From contig SCFE01000066.1 in NCBI GenBank assembly GCA_004352715.1, positions 1 through 64,000 of the forward strand: a DNA stretch of 64,000 nt, given 5' to 3'. How positions within the stretch are numbered: the stretch's first letter is position 1; each line of letters starts with the position of its first letter. The stretch comes from Hofstenia miamia (taxonomy: Eukaryota; Xenacoelomorpha; Acoela). Under the pieces are notes generated by a model. That model did no database searches and had not been told where the DNA came from. It worked only from the letters and a program-made list of their open reading frames with translations. The position numbers were made by a program, and so were the translations under genes. Shown in pieces: positions 35,409 to 45,535 of the stretch.

Positions 35409-36990
35409 GTGCATTCAGAGACAGATGTTTCCCCCATAGAACTGGAAACCCTACACATATCCCCAGAAACAGGATCCAATGAAGTTCTAAACATTCTATG
35501 CCAAACAAATGAAATTGAAACAATATTGAGAGCCAAGATACAACAATTAATGGAAAGAATGTCAACATTGGAACAAGAGAATGAGAATGCACTAAGTGAA
35601 CTGAAGATTGAAATGGATAACTGTTTAGATAACCAAAGTGAAAATTTCCAGAAAGATATCAAGGCCTTAACAAATCAGCTGGCACAGTCAAACAAAGCTT
35701 TTCAAGAACAAAACCAGAAATGGGAGAAGATATGCCAACAATTGGAAGATATGAAAAGGCAACTAATCCTGGACAACAATATCCAAGCCCAAGAGATTGA
35801 ACAACTCAAAGATAAGCTTAGATCAACAAAGTTAGACAGATCACAAAATCAGAAGAGAGAAATAGAGGATCTGAGATGGAAACTGAAAAAACTACAAGAA
35901 AAGGAAGGAGAAAATCTGAAAGTGACAGCAATGCATGAAAGAACAATCAAACAGAGGGAGGAAAGGAGCTTATGCGCATCACCCACGAATTTTAAAAACA
36001 CTTCAGAGAAATGGAGGAAGAGGAGGAAGAAGAAAAAAGGAAGATCATCAATGAGATAACGAGAGTGGTGACAAGTCAACTCACAGTTAGTGAACAAATG
36101 AATAGACAAAAGAAATCAATCTATGAGAACTCAATGCTGCCAGAAAATAGTCACAATGATACAATACCTTGTAAGGCAACTCTGCCTAAATTTAATGGGA
36201 AAGTGGACAGCTACAACCTGACATTTTTGGAATGGCTGCAAATGTTCGAGATTACAATGGTGGAGAGGAAAGTGAACCAAAGGGCAGCAGCCACAAGGTT
36301 CCCACTATATTTAACAGGGGCAGCTTCTCAACACTACTTGCTCCTTAGTGTGGATACAAAATGAAATTACAAATTATTAATCAGAGACTTCATAGACTAT
36401 TATGAAAATGAAAGCTTCAAAAACCAATACAAATTATATTAAATTCCACAAAGATGCAAAAGATGGATGATATCTGAAATTACATCCAACAGATAGAATG
36501 ATTATTGAGACTCAGTTCAAGGGAAAGCACATATTCCAAGTATGATCTCTTTTCTCACATCTGCAAAGGCATGCCAGAGAACATCTGTACACAATTCAAA
36601 ATCAAGTGTGATGTAGATGACAAGCTGGAGAAAATGATCAGGAAGCCATAGACATACAGGCAACAATAGAGAATAATGCTCGCATCTACAAAAAGGCAAT
36701 ATGGAATAAGGAAAAGCCGACAGAATGGAGAAATAACTACAAAACACAGACAGGGAACACCAAGGCATACAAAGAGAAGAAGGCAGAAAAATTTATCAAC
36801 ATAAAAAACAAGGATGGGAAATCAAAGAAAGTAAGAGAAAGAGACATAAAGTGCTATGCTTGTGGACAAAAGGGGCACAGAAAGGATGAGTGCAGAAAGC
36901 AAATCAATATGATCAGAGAGGAAGAAGCATATTACAATGATGAGGACATAATCAAATCTGAATTAGAATTGGTAGAGGATTCCCAAACAG
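35409..36990 (+). pseudogene. gag: Element 1 gag (coiled coil, capsid, CCHC knuckle)
   Basis: The first open frame (35,409-36,059) is rich in E, K and Q with heptad-like leucines, so an N-terminal coiled coil of about 150 residues is likely. A frameshift leads to 36,011-36,364, which holds the retrotransposon gag core (KATLPKFNGKVD, FLEWLQMFEI, FPLYLTGAASQHYLLL). Further shifts lead to one CCHC knuckle at 36,852-36,893 (CYACGQKGHRKDEC, spacing C-x2-C-x4-H-x4-C) and an acidic tail. Gag would package the RNA in virus-like particles. There are stops at 36,361 and 36,474 (TGA) and at least three frameshifts. The TGA within DDI/NYIQQ is shared with element 3. Confidence 0.85.
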
Positions 36991-37039
36991 AAGAAGAATC
37001 AGGAAACTAGCCAGAGTGCCAACTCAAAAAAACTGAGCA

Positions 37040-37650
37040 CTAATAATGATTATGACAAATTTGGATAACATTAACATGATAATGATAATGATAAATGGGA
37101 TTTTAACAAAATCAACAATTGATATAGGAGCAGCAACATCAATAATAACAGATGAGTGTGTGACAAAACTGGGATTTAAATGAGAAGACTTACAGTGTTC
37201 AAACAAAAGACAAATTAATGCATCTGGAGAGTATATAGACACAAAAGGCAAGATTGAGGCATTGCAGATTAGAATAGTGAACACAACATTTGAGCAAACA
37301 CTAGTGGTAATAGACACCCACAACAATTTACTGCCCTATGAGGTGATACAAGGTTACAACTTCCTTACAAAAAATGAATGTGTAATAAATTACACTGACA
37401 GAATGATCAAAGTACGGGAAGAGGAAATCAAAATCAAAGAGCAAGAAGGAAAGCTGTCAACAATAGTCTTTGAATTGGAGGAAGATATAAAATTGCAACC
37501 ATATCAATGGAGCATGCACAGAGTGAAAACAGAAGACACAATAACAGCAGATATAATGATTTACAACAACAAGGGGATCAATTTGAAGAGAGTGTCAATG
37601 CCATCAAGTGCACATGTGATAAAAAATGGCAGAGAAAAGTCCTGATACTT
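37040..37650 (+). pseudogene. Element 1 aspartic protease
   Basis: The active-site region reads STIDIGAATSIITDECVTKL, with DIG (aspartate codon 37,121-37,123) where retropepsins have DTG or DSG. A TGA follows after LGFK. The downstream open frame (37,262-37,645) contains VNTTFEQTLVVIDTHN and LLPYEVIQGYNFLTKN, the usual flap-to-C-terminal retropepsin pattern ending in an I-x-G-x-[DN]-[FW]L motif. It would cleave gag-pol. The TGA and the DIG substitution suggest it is inactive. Confidence 0.75.
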
Positions 37651-37798
37651 AACACAACAAATCAGAATATCAATGTGAAGAAAGCAAATGTATGAATATT
37701 TGGACAGTATGTCAGATCTAGTATCAAAGCTATTTGGAGAGCAATGGAAGACATCAATGAGCAGATTAGTTTGTATGGTCAACTCAAGGACTTAAAAA

Positions 37799-38035
37799 AT
37801 GAAAACAGGAGGTACTCCACACTGCCAACTTGAGGGCAAGTGGACAAAAAACATCAATGTAGCGAGTACTCCCCATGGCCAACTCAAGGGCATAGGGACA
37901 AAAGCCAAAGAAGAAGATCAGTACAAAATACCTGAATTGGCAGAAGAGGAATATCAACACCTGAGTGGAAGCACAATTACAACAACTTTGAGAGGTGCTA
38001 GAGAGGCACACAAATATTCAACTACAGAGAAATAA
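37799..38035 (+). pseudogene. Protease-RT linker with QLxG peptide repeats
   Basis: The frame between protease and reverse transcriptase carries PHCQLEGKWTK and PHGQLKGIGTK, encoded by repeated CCAACTYRAGGGCA words about 60 bases apart. Related peptides recur after the integrase at 42.04-42.26 kb, and in the same linker of element 3 (about 57,040 and 57,100). The function is unknown. After the repeats the frame continues into the start of the reverse transcriptase region. Confidence 0.55.
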
Positions 38036-38815
38036 GTGTGGGACAAGTGATTGGCAAAACACACAAGATCATTATGACAACAAACAACCCAATAAAACTG
38101 CCAGTAAGATGAGTACTGGAGCAGACGAAGGATGAATACAACAAGATACTTAATGAATTGATCAATAACAAAATAATACAACCCAGTGAAAGCCCATATG
38201 CTGCACACACAGTATTCATGAAACAGGGAGACAAACACAGGTTATGCATAGACTTCCAGAAGTTGAATGAAGTAACAAAAAAGACTCACTGCCAAGATAG
38301 TGGGCATGCTATATGAAGTGAGCAAACATAAGTACTTCACTTCAATAGACCTATGCAAGGCATATTGGCAGGTGAGAATGGAAGAGGAAGACATAGAAAA
38401 AATGGTGTTCATAACTCCCTATGGCCTGTACATATGGATATAAATGGCATTTGGTCTCTGTAATGCACCTGCAACATTTCAAAGATGCATAATGAAAGTG
38501 TTGAAAAATAAGAAACACAAGATGGAGGACAGAGTAAATGCATATATCAATGACATCATCATGGTGAGTGACACAATTGAGGAACACCTGCAGAAACTGG
38601 AACAAACATTATCAATCCTCCAAAAAGCTGGGCTGAGAATCAATGGAAACAAGTGTGACATTCTAAAGGAGAAAATCATATTCTTAGGACAAGTCATTGA
38701 AAAAGGGCAAATATGCATAAAGGACAATGCAAGAGATATGATCAGGAGAATAGAGAAACCAAACAAAAAGAAGGACATCCAGAGGATAATGGGCTTCTTC
38801 AATTATTATGACAAG
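38036..38815 (+). pseudogene. pol: Element 1 reverse transcriptase
   Basis: It contains NPIKLPVR (a TGA follows), ELINNKIIQPSESPYAA, DKHRLCIDFQKLNEVTK, then frameshifts, then FGLCNAPATFQR and the palm box YIND (38,543-38,554), where active enzymes have YIDD or YVDD. NYYDKFI and DIQRIMGFFNYY mark the connection domain. Order and motifs are Ty3/gypsy-type. The YIND change in the catalytic pair, a TGA and several frameshifts make it inactive. Element 3 keeps YIDD. Confidence 0.9.
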
Positions 38816-39793
38816 TTTATCCCCCAACATCACAGGGAAGACTGCCAAGATGATGTGGCTGATGAGAAAGTCAGTACCATTTATATGGACATGGCAGGAG
38901 CAGGAGGAGCTAGACAAGGTAAAAGAAGAACTAGCAAAATTGCCATCACTAACACACCATTGCCTAATTACAACACACCATTTATACTGGACTGTGATGC
39001 AAGCAAGGTAGTGATTGGAGCAATGCTGGGACAACTAAAGAATGGCAAGGAAGTACCCATACAATTCTTTAGTTGCAAGTTGAAATCAACAAAATTGGAG
39101 ATGCTGGCGCTGATCAAGAGCATAAAAAAGTTTAGGCACTTCCTAATAGGATGGCAATTTAGAGTTCACACTGACAACAGCAGATTGGCATGGCTCAAGA
39201 AGTTTTCAGTTGATAAATCAGGAATAGTGTTGAGATGGATTGAATACCTAAATGAATTCACCTTCATGATTGAACACTGAAGAGGGCCACTGCATATGAA
39301 CGCCAACTTTTGGACCACACTTCCAGAGTATCAGAGAGATGCAACCAAGGAAGATGGAGAGAAAAAGCAGTTCCAATTTCTACCACACACAGAGTACAAG
39401 GGTCTTCCAGAGATGAATGTTGATAAGAAGGGACAAGCAGTGCTACCAATCACAATAAAGGAGGAAATATCAGAGTCTGAAATTATAGAAAAACAGAAGG
39501 ATGACGTGATATTAAGCAAAATCATATAAATTTACAAGAACCAAGCATGAAATTATCAAAGTTAACCTCAAGTTACTATGAGAGGTACAGATGGAAAAAG
39601 GACAAGAACAGACTCCTATATGTGGAAGGACAAACCAATAGAATTGCAATACCAGAGTACTTTAAATGCAAACTAGTAAGGAAAATCCACAAGAAGGGCC
39701 ATTTAGGCATCACACAAAGGGAGAGCACGTTTAATGCAAGATTTTTTACAACAACAATATGGAAGGTCACAGAAGAGATCATCAACAAATGTA
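38810..39793 (+). pseudogene. pol: Element 1 RNase H to integrase start, first copy
   Basis: After a frameshift, FILDCDASKVVIGAMLGQL carries the first RNase H aspartate, LKSTKLEMLALIKSIKKF the glutamate, and FRVHTDNSRLAWLKKF the next aspartate. A short internal deletion relative to element 3 removes the ASEENYRS portion. A TGA follows FMIEH where element 3 has arginine. The block ends in the integrase zinc-binding domain at the N at 39,794 and is then repeated. Confidence 0.85.
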
Positions 39794-39794
39794 N

Positions 39795-40778
39795 TGACAA
39801 GTTTATCCCCCAACATCACAGGGAAGACTGCCAAGATGATGTGGCTGATGAGAAAGTCAGTACCATTTATATGGACATGGCAGGAGCAGGAGGAGCTAGA
39901 CAAGGTAAAAGAAGAACTAGCAAAATTGCCATCACTAACACACCATTGCCTAATTACAACACACCATTTATACTGGACTGTGATGCAAGCAAGGTAGTGA
40001 TTGGAGCAATGCTGGGACAACTAAAGAATGGCAAGGAAGTACCCATACAATTCTTTAGTTGCAAGTTGAAATCAACAAAATTGGAGATGCTGGCGCTGAT
40101 CAAGAGCATAAAAAAGTTTAGGCACTTCCTAATAGGATGGCAATTTAGAGTTCACACTGACAACAGCAGATTGGCATGGCTCAAGAAGTTTTCAGTTGAT
40201 AAATCAGGAATAGTGTTGAGATGGATTGAATACCTAAATGAATTCACCTTCATGATTGAACACTGAAGAGGGCCACTGCATATGAACGCCAACTTTTGGA
40301 CCACACTTCCAGAGTATCAGAGAGATGCAACCAAGGAAGATGGAGAGAAAAAGCAGTTCCAATTTCTACCACACACAGAGTACAAGGGTCTTCCAGAGAT
40401 GAATGTTGATAAGAAGGGACAAGCAGTGCTACCAATCACAATAAAGGAGGAAATATCAGAGTCTGAAATTATAGAAAAACAGAAGGATGACGTGATATTA
40501 AGCAAAATCATATAAATTTACAAGAACCAAGCATGAAATTATCAAAGTTAACCTCAAGTTACTATGAGAGGTACAGATGGAAAAAGGACAAGAACAGACT
40601 CCTATATGTGGAAGGACAAACCAATAGAATTGCAATACCAGAGTACTTTAAATGCAAACTAGTAAGGAAAATCCACAAGAAGGGCCATTTAGGCATCACA
40701 CAAAGGGAGAGCACGTTTAATGCAAGATTTTTTACAACAACAATATGGAAGGTCACAGAAGAGATCATCAACAAATGT
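39795..40778 (+). repeat. Apparently exact second copy of 38,810-39,793
   Basis: About 984 bases of RNase H and integrase start are repeated after a single N, with no difference seen by eye, including the same stops. A real tandem duplication this perfect in an otherwise decayed element is unlikely, so I read it as an assembly join. Confidence 0.85.
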
Positions 40779-41228
40779 ATGGAATGTCTCCTCCACAATA
40801 AACAACATTTTCCAACACAGAGGGCACCACTAGAAAAGATCATAGTGATGCAACCAAACGAGATTGTACATATAGATTTGGAAATGTTGTTCAAAGATGA
40901 GGAGAGGTACCAGTACCTCTTAGTGATGGTGGACAATTTCACCAAATATGCAAAGCTAGTCCTAATGAAGAACATGATGGCTGAAACAACTGCCAACATA
41001 GTAATGAAAGAATGGATCCTGAAGTTCAGGCCAATGGAGACAAAAATCACAGACAAGGGGCCACAATTCAAGAGCAACCTCTTCCAAGAAATGGCGCGCC
41101 TACTGGAAGTCATAAGCAAAAGAACGACAGCATACCACCCACAAGCAAACTGGGCAGTGGAGAGACTGAATAGAACCTTGATAAAATTGATTAGCTTCAC
41201 AACCTCAAGAGTAGGAGGACGCAAATAG
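40533..41228 (+). pseudogene. pol: Element 1 integrase
   Basis: An uninterrupted 231-residue frame holds the HHCC zinc-binding domain (KIHKKGHLG, then CMECLLHNK) and a complete catalytic core. HIDLE has its aspartate at 40,875-40,877, TDKGPQF its aspartate at 41,052-41,054, and AVERLNRTL its glutamate at 41,160-41,162. The spacing D-58-D-35-E is that of functional integrases. The frame stops at a TAG at 41,226, where the C-terminal part begins; that part continues after a break in the next entry. Integrase inserts the cDNA, and the 4-base duplications in this window fit its product. Confidence 0.92.
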
Positions 41229-41243
41229 AGGGAGGTAATTGAA

Positions 41244-41579
41244 ATGATCAAGTATTTCTATAGTATGTCCATACATTCAACAACCAGGATAACACTGTTC
41301 AAAGCCATGTTCAGAAGGGAGGCGGCAACACCATTATCAATGCAGTACTTTGCCTATAGCGGAAAGTTAGACAACCAATACATGGATCAACTGAGGAATT
41401 GGATAACAGCAATACCTAAGATGATGTGTCATAACACAAAGAAATCAGCCATGAGAAAACAGTGTAACTACAACAAAAAAATTTATGGTCACACTCATAA
41501 ACTAGGCAACACAGTCTATGCAATTAACAGATACAAACCAAGTCTGAACGTTAAAAACAGTGTGGCCAGGTCCAAATAA
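41244..41579 (+). pseudogene. pol: Element 1 integrase C-terminal region
   Basis: This is the continuation after the TAG, with ATTRITLF-type sequence, MFRREAATPLSMQYF (the post-core GREA-x(2)-P block of Ty3 integrases) and KKSAMRKQCNYNKKIYGH. Elements 2 and 3 have matching blocks. No chromodomain is seen. Confidence 0.8.
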
Positions 41580-42042
41580 CAAGTACATGTTAAACAACAA
41601 CAGATTACTGCACTTCCAAAACTTAAAACAGGTGACAGCAGATATTGAAGAATTGATATTAAATGAAAATGCCAAGTTTAAAATAAGTTGTATTAATGAT
41701 AATAAGGTTATATACACTATGAATGAATTAGATAGTCTGCCAGAGGAAGGCTTCAACAAAGAATTCAAAGCAAATATTGATAATGAGGACATACAAAGGA
41801 GAGTGCTGCCAAGATGCGCAGCAAGAGATAAATATATATATGACCCTGAAATATGGGATATAAACTTATTGTCTGAATTTAGGAAAATCAAACAAGATGC
41901 AACAGCCATTGAGGAAGAGGGTGCGCCAAACCTGAAGACCTCAGGAGATGACAATGTCAAACCCATGGAGAAGAATATGAAGACAGTCTTGAACTGGACA
42001 TCCAACAGAAGACAGAAGGGACAAGAACCAACCAATGACTAA
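41560..42042 (+). pseudogene. Element 1 post-integrase block A (unknown)
   Basis: A 160-residue open frame begins just after the integrase tail. It contains NNRLLHFQNLKQVTADIEEL and an acidic, lysine-rich remainder. The minus-strand element 2 encodes a clear relative at 49,748-50,101 (NNRLTLDFQNLKHVIDDIEH), so the segment is conserved at the protein level. I do not recognise a domain. It has no signal peptide or membrane segment, so it does not look like an envelope protein. Confidence 0.6.
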
Positions 42043-42262
42043 TTGGAGGCACAGAGTGAGAAGGCGTCCTAGTAGTCCCCAAGGCCAATTTGAGGGCAGG
42101 GAGACCAAAAGACACAATGCCTCTCCCACTGGATATCTGCACCACCAACTCAAGGGCAAGCAGAGAACCAGTGAACAACCCAAAGATCTGCACCACCAAT
42201 TTGAGGGCACACAGAGAACTGGTGAAAAGCAGCACAACCTTCCCTCCAGTCTACCTTGCTGA
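42043..42262 (+). repeat. QLxG peptide-repeat segment after integrase
   Basis: CCAATTTGAGGGCA / CCAACTCAAGGGCA words occur at about 42,084, 42,148 and 42,198, with a decayed fourth near 42,262. One frame reads SPQGQFEG, LHHQLKGKQRT and LHHQFEGTQRT. The same module occurs between protease and reverse transcriptase. Confidence 0.6.
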
Positions 42263-42424
42263 TTCGAGGGTGGTGTGACCATTGGAGTTCCAGGGGAAGA
42301 TAAGAGTGGGTGAAGAACTCTGCATATACAAAAGCAATTCAAGGCTGATGTATCAATGGAACCCACAACTGGTCAATTGCTGAAAATGCCAACTATGAGC
42401 TGATTCAAGAGCAACTCAGTTGAA

Positions 42425-43687
42425 ATGATCAAAATGGACTCACTTGAATGTGAGCCAAGCACCAGTAGACCATTATGTATTACACAGCTACACACCCCCT
42501 CTGATACCACATCTGAAAGAACAGTGCATTCAAAAGATAGAGAGAAAAGGATGTTGAAAATAAACGGGGAAACCCTGCACCCCTACTTCATGGGCACAAC
42601 AAAGATGAGAACTAATGCATATCAAAAACTGTCACCAGAAATCAAGAGTCACATATGAAAGATAGCAAAGACAGAGGGCAGCAATCTACTGATAGTACTC
42701 AATGTGCAGAAAAGATCAATGGTCAATACAATTATAAGATATCAGAGAGAACTAGACAAGATGGTAGAACAGCCATATATGTGCAGCACAGTTCACGTCA
42801 CCTTTGATGACAATTTCACATTGGAAACAGCCCAAGCAATCATGGCATATATAGACCAGATTGCAAAAATACTGGAAATTAACATTGATAAAGATAAGCT
42901 CATGATTATTCACATCCTAAAGGAAAAAGAGTATAACAAAAATTTGGAGAAGCACCTAGACCAAACCTTAAGAATGGCTAGAGTGCAGGGCATAAGAGTA
43001 GTAATCATTGGAAGAACAACAGTCACAGAATTACCACCATTCCTGAGAGAATTAGAGATACAAGTAGAGAACATGTTCTTATGGGAGAAAATAACAAAGG
43101 ATGCAAAAGTTGAGGAATTAATTCACTTAGACCTACAGATCAACTACTGGGTAGCCTATTGTAGATTAATGCTAGACCTGTGTATCGCCATTGATTTATT
43201 CAAACAGGTGAAAACAATAGAAATGACAACACATGCAGAGGGCATAGAAAAGGCAAACACACTATTCATCAAGTGCAGCCTCATGCAAAGGCAAGAGCAC
43301 ATAAAGAGAATACAAGAAATATGGAGTGAGATGAAGCTAAAGAAGAAAACAGAAGAAAAATGGCCAGAGATACACATTGAGGCCACATCAAGAAAATACC
43401 ATAAAAGGGTTGAGGTGGCACTGTCAGAGATCAACAGAGCATATGAATTGAACTCAATGAAAGATTTTAAAAATATGTTATTCAAAGAGAAGAATGCCCC
43501 AGAGATAAGATTTAGAACCTCAGCATGGATTTTAGCAATTTTCACAATGCAAGAACAAGAATTGAGGCTGCCAATTTCCAGAGCAGGACGCCACAAATTA
43601 GCAAAAGCAAAGAGATATGAGATAGCTTTATCCCCAGTGAACATGCAGACAAAAAACTGGTTATTGAAAGGCACGTTGAGAAGTTGA
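42425..43687 (+). pseudogene. Element 1 ORF3, N-terminal part (unknown)
   Basis: One frame runs from 42,425 to 43,687 (about 420 residues), broken only by a TGA at 42,656-42,658. It is hydrophilic and helical in character, rich in E, K, I and L, with no transmembrane segment. Element 2 encodes a relative on the minus strand (48,665-48,856): ETLEDMAERTENIF against FLRELEIQVENMF. The C-terminal LPIS, then KRYEIALSPVNMQTKNWLLKG, has a counterpart in element 3 (PIS, then KKFEIALAPINTQMKNWLLKG). I do not recognise the family. Conservation between elements with different LTRs argues that it once encoded a useful protein. Confidence 0.6.
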
Positions 43688-43964
43688 CATCTCCAGACAA
43701 AATCAAGAAACTGATGCAAGAGGTCGAAAAGTTTATCAGGAGATTAATCATTAACAAAAGCCCATTAGGCAGAATGTCAATGGTGGACATAGTGAATAAA
43801 ACAGGGATCACGCCAGAAGTGATAACAGTATTTATGAACCCATGAGGAAATACATGTAGGGCACCACATCTAAGACATGATTAAGACAGGTTGAGACAGA
43901 ACCTTGGATAACAACAAGGAAGATTATTAAACAGAAAATTGTAGACACAAAAGAAATCATAACA
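43688..43964 (+). pseudogene. Element 1 ORF3, frameshifted junction
   Basis: A shifted frame continues the protein: SPDKIKKLMQEVEKFIRRL, INKSPLGRMSMVDIVNKTGI, then MRKYM and a TAG. Element 3 has the same series (KAEKPIQTME, INK-like MNESPIEK, MSIVDMANKTGI, MRKYMWGATSETW), with tryptophans where element 1 has stops. Confidence 0.55.
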
Positions 43965-44618
43965 ATGATAAAAAACAAAGAGATTCAACAAACTTTAGAA
44001 ACAGACATGAAAAGATATGAAAAAGAGAGCCCCTGCTGCACATTTGTAAAGATCTTTAAGAGTGCAAAAATGATGAAAAGGGGAGGAAAAACAGAACCAG
44101 TGGAAGTCTGTGAAATGACAATGAAAACACAAAAAGAGATGTTAGAAGAGGAAGAACTGTTAACATCAACACAGTTAATATTTTTGCTGAAAACACAGCA
44201 ACAAATAGACAGAATAAACATAGAGAAATGGGGAGCCTCCACACCAGAACGCACAATGGAATGGATTGATACAGATGATGAGAGATTCTTAGTCAAAATA
44301 AAAATAACAATGGAAAAAAAAGATTTGCTTGAGAAACTACCAGTATGTGAAGGAAAGGAAGAGCCAACACTAGCATCAATGAAATTGATGTTCACAGAAA
44401 CAGAATTGGAGGAGATGCTGAAACCATATAATCAGCTAGCAATGGATGTGGAATGCATCACATTGAAACTAGAACTAAATGACAATATCCAAATGAAAAT
44501 GAGCAGAAGAGGACTAATACAGATATTCTGGGAGACACTAAAGGAAAGCAAAATGAACTATCCAGCCATGATCAGACTGGCAACAGCACAGAAAATGTCA
44601 CAAGATTACAGAGAATAA
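43965..44618 (+). pseudogene. Element 1 ORF3, middle part (unknown)
   Basis: A 217-residue open frame contains CCTFVKIFKSAKMMKRGGK, IEKWGASTPERTMEWIDTDD, and a C-terminal block DVECITLKLELN, then GLIQIFWETL, then MNYPAMIRLA. The last block is the best conserved segment. Element 2 has DVECITTKLSLK, GLIEIFWERT and CNYPAMIGLAKA (47.4-47.8 kb, minus). Element 3 has DVECITAKIDIK, GLTQAFWNTI and MNYPATIGLA (61.3-61.5 kb). The function is unknown, and no catalytic signature stands out. Confidence 0.65.
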
Positions 44619-44645
44619 GGAACAGATAAGAATGAAAATCCTTAT

Positions 44646-45535
44646 ATGCACCCCAACACAAACAGTGTCAATCCTGATGGTGCACCCACAATGGAGGATA
44701 CCAAAAAATGTAAAAATCACCACACTTTCTTACATGAATATAAGACTTACATGAACATGAAAGAAGATGTGAGAGTAATAGTTGAACAAGACAACTACAA
44801 AAAGACAAAAGAAATATTACTAAATAATCAGAATAAGGAAAGAGTATATGTTCAAGGAGCAATAACTCCTTATCCTATACACGCAGGGAAAACTGATTCA
44901 TGAACAGCTAAAGGAACTGAGAGAAGAAATTGACAAATGCACAACTAAGGCAATCATGCTTTTTTTGGGAGTAAACAACATGGTGTGGTTGGATTTATGG
45001 GATAAAGAATACCGTTTCTATGATGTCACAAAAAGGATGGAGATAGTAATGATGATGAGACTGAATAAGAATTATCTGACAACAATAACTGAAGAAGAAG
45101 TGAGAGAAAACATAAGCTTCTTTTACAAAGACGTGGTGAACACAAGGAGCCTCAGGAAAGTGCTTACATTCTTTTACCCAAACACAACAGTATGTGAAGG
45201 AATGGCGCACATGAGTAGAGCTGATGCGTAGATGACATTAATGATAGCAATAAAAGGAATCCATCTATATAAGAAATTCTATGAGATCTTCTCAAAGAAA
45301 ATGAACAAACTTAGAGAGATAACACCAATATCAGAAAATATCAAAGAAGCAAAATTCCTGTGATATCACAGTACAGTAACAACAGAGAGAGAGGCAGTAC
45401 TTAAAATGAGCAAACAACCAGAATTCACAACATCAAGCTGGAGTGATCCCCAAGCAGAAATAATAATCAAAATGGCAGATAAGTTAGTCCACAGAGAACA
45501 TGCAGTGCTGAAAATAACACAAGCTTAGGAGGGCG
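44646..45535 (+). pseudogene. Element 1 ORF3, C-terminal part (unknown)
   Basis: Three short frames (44,646-44,903, about 44,885-44,955 and 44,956-45,231) and a tail to 45,528 continue the protein: TFLHEYKTYMNMKEDVRVIV, AIMLFLGVNNMVWLDLWDKE, NISFFYKDVVNTRSLRKVL, MSRADA (then TAG), and a final EREAVLKMSKQPEF. Element 3 matches over the same span (AIMLFSRVNDIVWTDIWERK, then NISFFYKDVANTHSLRR, then TSRADVQMTVMIGIKGIQLY), as does element 2 (IILHAGINNIVWLDIWESGY). The G-x-N-[DN] word after a hydrophobic strand recalls block III of SGNH-type hydrolases, but no other block could be matched. The polypurine tract follows at once. Confidence 0.6.
45524..45535 (+). promoter_or_regulatory. Polypurine tract of element 1
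   Basis: TTAGGAGGGCG lies directly before the 3' LTR. Element 3 has TGAGGAGGGCA (62,404-62,414) and element 2 GGAGGGGGGA at the same place. It primes plus-strand DNA synthesis in LTR elements. Confidence 0.7.

Noticed and set aside
35269-36109. Hydrophobic minus-strand ORFs opposite gag and pol
   Set aside because: They are antisense shadows of purine-rich coding strands, as expected from the A-rich composition.
42035-42262. Direct repeats here as a CRISPR-like array
   Set aside because: The units are degenerate, maintain a peptide frame and sit inside a eukaryotic retroelement.
36361-45231. A non-standard nuclear code with TGA as arginine
   Set aside because: Tafazzin and the LINE frame at 22,909 end at TGA in the expected places, and CpG decay explains most cases.
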